From assembly GCA_944386675.1 (NCBI GenBank), contig CALXBY010000001.1, positions 1-64,000 on the forward strand: 64,000 nt of DNA. The letters are read 5' to 3'. Source of the DNA: an uncultured Clostridia bacterium. GTDB taxonomy: Bacteria; Bacillota; Clostridia; TANB77; CAG-508. The notes beneath the pieces are model-generated. The model was not told where the DNA came from and did not search any database. It saw nothing but the letters and a program-made list of their open reading frames with translations. This document shows positions 61,575 through 64,000 of the stretch, one piece after another. How positions within the stretch are numbered: the first letter of the stretch is position 1; the number at the start of each line of letters is the position of its first letter. Both the position numbers and the translations under genes were made by a program.

Positions 61575-63164
61575 ATGGTATTAGAATTAAAAAATATTTT
61601 AAAAAATTATGGAGATAGAGAAATATTAAAAATTGATAATTTAAAAATATATGAAAATGAAAAAATAGGAATTGTTGGACAAAATGGCTCTGGAAAAACA
61701 ACTTTATTAAATATTATTTCAGGAAGAATAAAACCAGATATGGGAGAAGTAAACACAAATCAAAATATCATATATATGGAACAATTTGAGAATATTGATA
61801 TAGACAATATACACTTGAGTGGAGGAGAAAAGAAAAAAGAAACCTTTAACAGAAAAATACTAAAAACAACTGGTATATTGTTAATTGACGAGCCATCAAG
61901 CAATTTAGATACAAATGGAGTAAATTATATAAAAAAAGAGCTAAAAAAATTTAGAGGAACTGTACTTATTATATCTCATGATAGAAGTTTGTTAGATGAA
62001 TTGTGTACATCAATTATTGAAATAAAAGATGGGCATGTTAAAAAATATGAAGGAAATTATTCTAAATATAAAATGCAAAAAGAAGCTGAAATAAAAAGAG
62101 AGCAATTCGAATATGTTCAATATATTGAAGAAAAAAATAGATTAGAAAAAGCAATAAATGTATCTAAAAACACAGCAAAAGAAATTAGAAAAACTCCAAA
62201 AAGAATGGGAAATTCTGAAGCAAGACTTCACAAAAGAGGTGTGGAAAATATAAGGGAAAAGCTAGAAGGACATACAAATGCATTAAAAACAAGGCTAGAA
62301 AAGTTGGAAGTAAAAGAAAAACCACAAGATAATCAAAAAATATATATGAAATATCAAACAGAAGAAAGACTAAAAAATAAAATAGCAGTCAATATAGAAA
62401 ATTTAAATATAAAATTAGGAGAAAAAGTATTATTTGAAAATGCATCCTGTGTTATAAAAACCAATCATAAAACAGCATTAATCGGAGAAAATGGAGTAGG
62501 TAAAACAACTTTAATTAAAGAAATTATTCGTAATAATAATAGATGTATAAAAACAAATCCCAACATGAAAATAGGATATTTTAGTCAAGATTTTACAAAT
62601 TTAGATTTTCATGCATCTGTTATAGAAAATGTGATGAAAGATACAAATAAGTCAGAAAAAATTGTAAAAAATATTTTGGCAAGATTGCTATTTAAGGAAA
62701 AAGAATTGGAAAAACAAATAAAAGATTTAAGTGGAGGGGAACGAGTAAAAGTTTCACTAGCTAAAATTTTAGTTTCTGAAAATAATTTTCTCATATTAGA
62801 TGAGCCTACAAATTTTTTAGATATAAAATCAATTGAAAGTCTAGAAGAATTGTTAAAAGAATATGATGGAACCATTTTATTAGTTACACATGACAAAACA
62901 TTTATTGAAAATGTGGCAACAGACCTTTTAATTATAAAAAATCACAAAATTATAGAATATAGTGGAAACTATTCTATGTATCTAAAAGAGGAAAAAGAAA
63001 AAACGAATCAGAAGCAATTAGCCAATGAAAATGATAAACTATTATTAGATTTTAAATTATCACAAGTAAATTCAGAATTATCTATAACAAAGGATGAAAA
63101 AAGGAAAAAAGAGCTTGAAAAAGAGTTCAATCGATTAATACAATTGAAGCATTTGACGAATTAA
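61575..63164 (+). CDS. ABC-F protein, probable ribosomal protection factor
   Basis: A 529-residue soluble protein with two ABC ATPase domains and no membrane segment. Domain 1: GQNGSGKTTLLNII, LSGGEKKKETFNR, ILLIDEPSSNLD. Domain 2: GENGVGKTTLIKEI, LSGGERVKVSLAKIL, FLILDEPTNFLD. The inter-domain linker (~165-265) is long and basic (TAKEIRKTPKRMGNSEARLH, KRGVENIREKLEGHT), the region that reaches into the ribosome in antibiotic-resistance ABC-F proteins of the Vga/Lsa/Msr type. Length, linker and the attenuator in front all favour resistance to macrolide/lincosamide/pleuromutilin-type drugs, but a housekeeping role cannot be excluded. Confidence 0.87.
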   Translation: MVLELKNILKNYGDREILKIDNLKIYENEKIGIVGQNGSGKTTLLNIISGRIKPDMGEVNTNQNIIYMEQFENIDIDNIHLSGGEKKKETFNRKILKTTGILLIDEPSSNLDTNGVNYIKKELKKFRGTVLIISHDRSLLDELCTSIIEIKDGHVKKYEGNYSKYKMQKEAEIKREQFEYVQYIEEKNRLEKAINVSKNTAKEIRKTPKRMGNSEARLHKRGVENIREKLEGHTNALKTRLEKLEVKEKPQDNQKIYMKYQTEERLKNKIAVNIENLNIKLGEKVLFENASCVIKTNHKTALIGENGVGKTTLIKEIIRNNNRCIKTNPNMKIGYFSQDFTNLDFHASVIENVMKDTNKSEKIVKNILARLLFKEKELEKQIKDLSGGERVKVSLAKILVSENNFLILDEPTNFLDIKSIESLEELLKEYDGTILLVTHDKTFIENVATDLLIIKNHKIIEYSGNYSMYLKEEKEKTNQKQLANENDKLLLDFKLSQVNSELSITKDEKRKKELEKEFNRLIQLKHLTN

Positions 63165-63181
63165 AGGAAAATTAATATAAT
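63153..63181 (+). promoter_or_regulatory. Promoter of the metallophosphoesterase gene
   Basis: TTGACG (63153-63158), 17-base spacer, TATAAT (63176-63181). The -35 overlaps the last codons of the ABC-F gene. Confidence 0.85.
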
Positions 63182-63233
63182 GTAGGTAGCGTAAAATAAA
63201 GAAAAAAATATATTATTTAAGAAGGGATAATTT

Positions 63234-64000
63234 ATGAGAATCGCCATTATTTCAGATATACATGGAAATTTAGAAGCATTAAAAACAACATTAAAAGATA
63301 TTGAAAAAAGAAATGTTGATAAAATTATATGTCTAGGAGATATTATTGCAAAAGGAAATCATTCAGTAGAATGTTTAAATTTAGTAAAAGAGAAATGTGA
63401 TATTATTATACGTGGAAATTGTGACAGACATTTTTCTGAAACAAATCATGATATTAAAGATATGTCTGAAATAGAAAGAAAAAGACTAGAATGGAATCAA
63501 AGTTTATTAACGAAAGAACAAATGAAATGGCTAAATGCATTACCTTTTTGTTATGAATTTAGATTAAATGGTAGTCTTATTAGATTATTTCATGCAACCC
63601 CATGGATAGATAAAGAACCAATTATTAATGAAAATAGTATTGAAACAAAGTATAAAATGTTTTTGCCAACTCCCAAAACAATCTCACAAGAAAAAGCAGA
63701 CATTGTTATTTATGGACATATTCATCATCCATTCTTAGATAAGATTTATAATAGAACACTGATTAATGTAGGTAGTGTTGGATTTTCTTTTGATGTTATT
63801 AGAAATAAAGAAAAAGATGCCAATTTATTAGAAACAACAGTAGCAAATTATTTAATTATAGAAGGAGATTATGGTACAGAAGAGTATACTAAAAACGGAA
63901 TATCTTTTGAATTTAGAAGAGTTAGATATGACATAGAAAAAGAGTTAAACTGTAAAACAGATAATCCAGAAAAAGATGCTTATTTATTTGAAATTAGAAA
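63234..64000 (+). CDS. Calcineurin-like metallophosphoesterase, 3' end beyond window
   Basis: A frame without a stop up to the window edge, at least 255 residues. It starts MRIAIISDIHGNLEALKTTL at ATG 63234 behind GAAGGGA. The metal-binding motifs of the family are present in order: SDIHGN, CLGDIIAKG, RGNCDRHF, LFHATP and YGHIHHPF. Relatives (YfcE/MJ0936 type) hydrolyse phosphodiesters or phosphomonoesters in the cytosol. The length past GHIHHP is more than the usual ~170, and the C-terminal part has an unassigned extension. It has its own promoter. Confidence 0.92.
   Translation, partial: MRIAIISDIHGNLEALKTTLKDIEKRNVDKIICLGDIIAKGNHSVECLNLVKEKCDIIIRGNCDRHFSETNHDIKDMSEIERKRLEWNQSLLTKEQMKWLNALPFCYEFRLNGSLIRLFHATPWIDKEPIINENSIETKYKMFLPTPKTISQEKADIVIYGHIHHPFLDKIYNRTLINVGSVGFSFDVIRNKEKDANLLETTVANYLIIEGDYGTEEYTKNGISFEFRRVRYDIEKELNCKTDNPEKDAYLFEIR

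Overview
The window is a very AT-rich, densely packed stretch of chromosome from a low-GC Gram-positive bacterium, most likely an uncultured gut-type member of the Clostridia (inference). Supporting signs are strong AGGAGG-type ribosome binding sites, TTGACA/TATAAT promoters with 17-base spacers, intrinsic terminators, a class A penicillin-binding protein, a LiaF-like envelope protein, a Pta-AckA acetate pathway, a polysaccharide ABC exporter with a dTDP-rhamnose pathway, and no outer-membrane genes. Nearly every gene lies on the + strand; only three lie on the - strand. I saw no tRNA, rRNA, CRISPR array, phage gene or transposase gene.

Layout. 1-5.4 kb: the 3' end of purH, a frameshifted acetyltransferase, a papain/transglutaminase-like protein and a penicillin-binding protein with a long basic tail. 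5.4-7.6 kb: a MerR-controlled unit (regulator, cupin, Fe-S aldo/keto reductase) with a clear operator in a 19-base promoter spacer. 7.6-11.7 kb: a DUF362 protein followed by larC, larB and larE, the three genes for the nickel-pincer cofactor of lactate racemase; larA is not in the window. 11.7-21.8 kb: mixed genes (Nudix, Rsm22/METTL17-like protein, cation efflux, envelope-stress proteins, MacB-like ABC transporter, lipid kinase) and two GC-richer orphan genes with their own promoters and terminators. 21.9-29.6 kb: metK, a PAP2 phosphatase-undecaprenol kinase fusion, pta, two tandem ackA genes and guaB.

29.6-59.9 kb is one large surface-glycan region. It holds many family 2 glycosyltransferases, a Wzm/Wzt-type exporter, multi-pass membrane proteins including a tandem pair of probable lipid-linked sugar transferases, a GtrA/GtrB-like pair, and rfbD-rfbA-rfbC-rfbB for dTDP-L-rhamnose. 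Embedded in it are two secreted cell-wall hydrolases, an M14 peptidase and a GH25 muramidase. Both carry long arrays of the same type of surface repeat, with periods of 116 and 113 codons. 60-64 kb: an MFS transporter, an ABC-F protein preceded by a probable ribosome-mediated attenuator, and a partial metallophosphoesterase.

The most unusual signals are: (1) a dispersed family of GGGAC-core palindromic repeats occurring as inverted pairs, two of which have become the C-terminal codons of LarB and of the first AckA; (2) the ABC-F leader, in which one hairpin is both terminator and Shine-Dalgarno blocker; (3) the shared repeat architecture of two different wall hydrolases inside a glycan-export locus; (4) a 190-base nested palindrome resembling a MITE; (5) the three-cysteine form of LarE next to a DUF362 protein.
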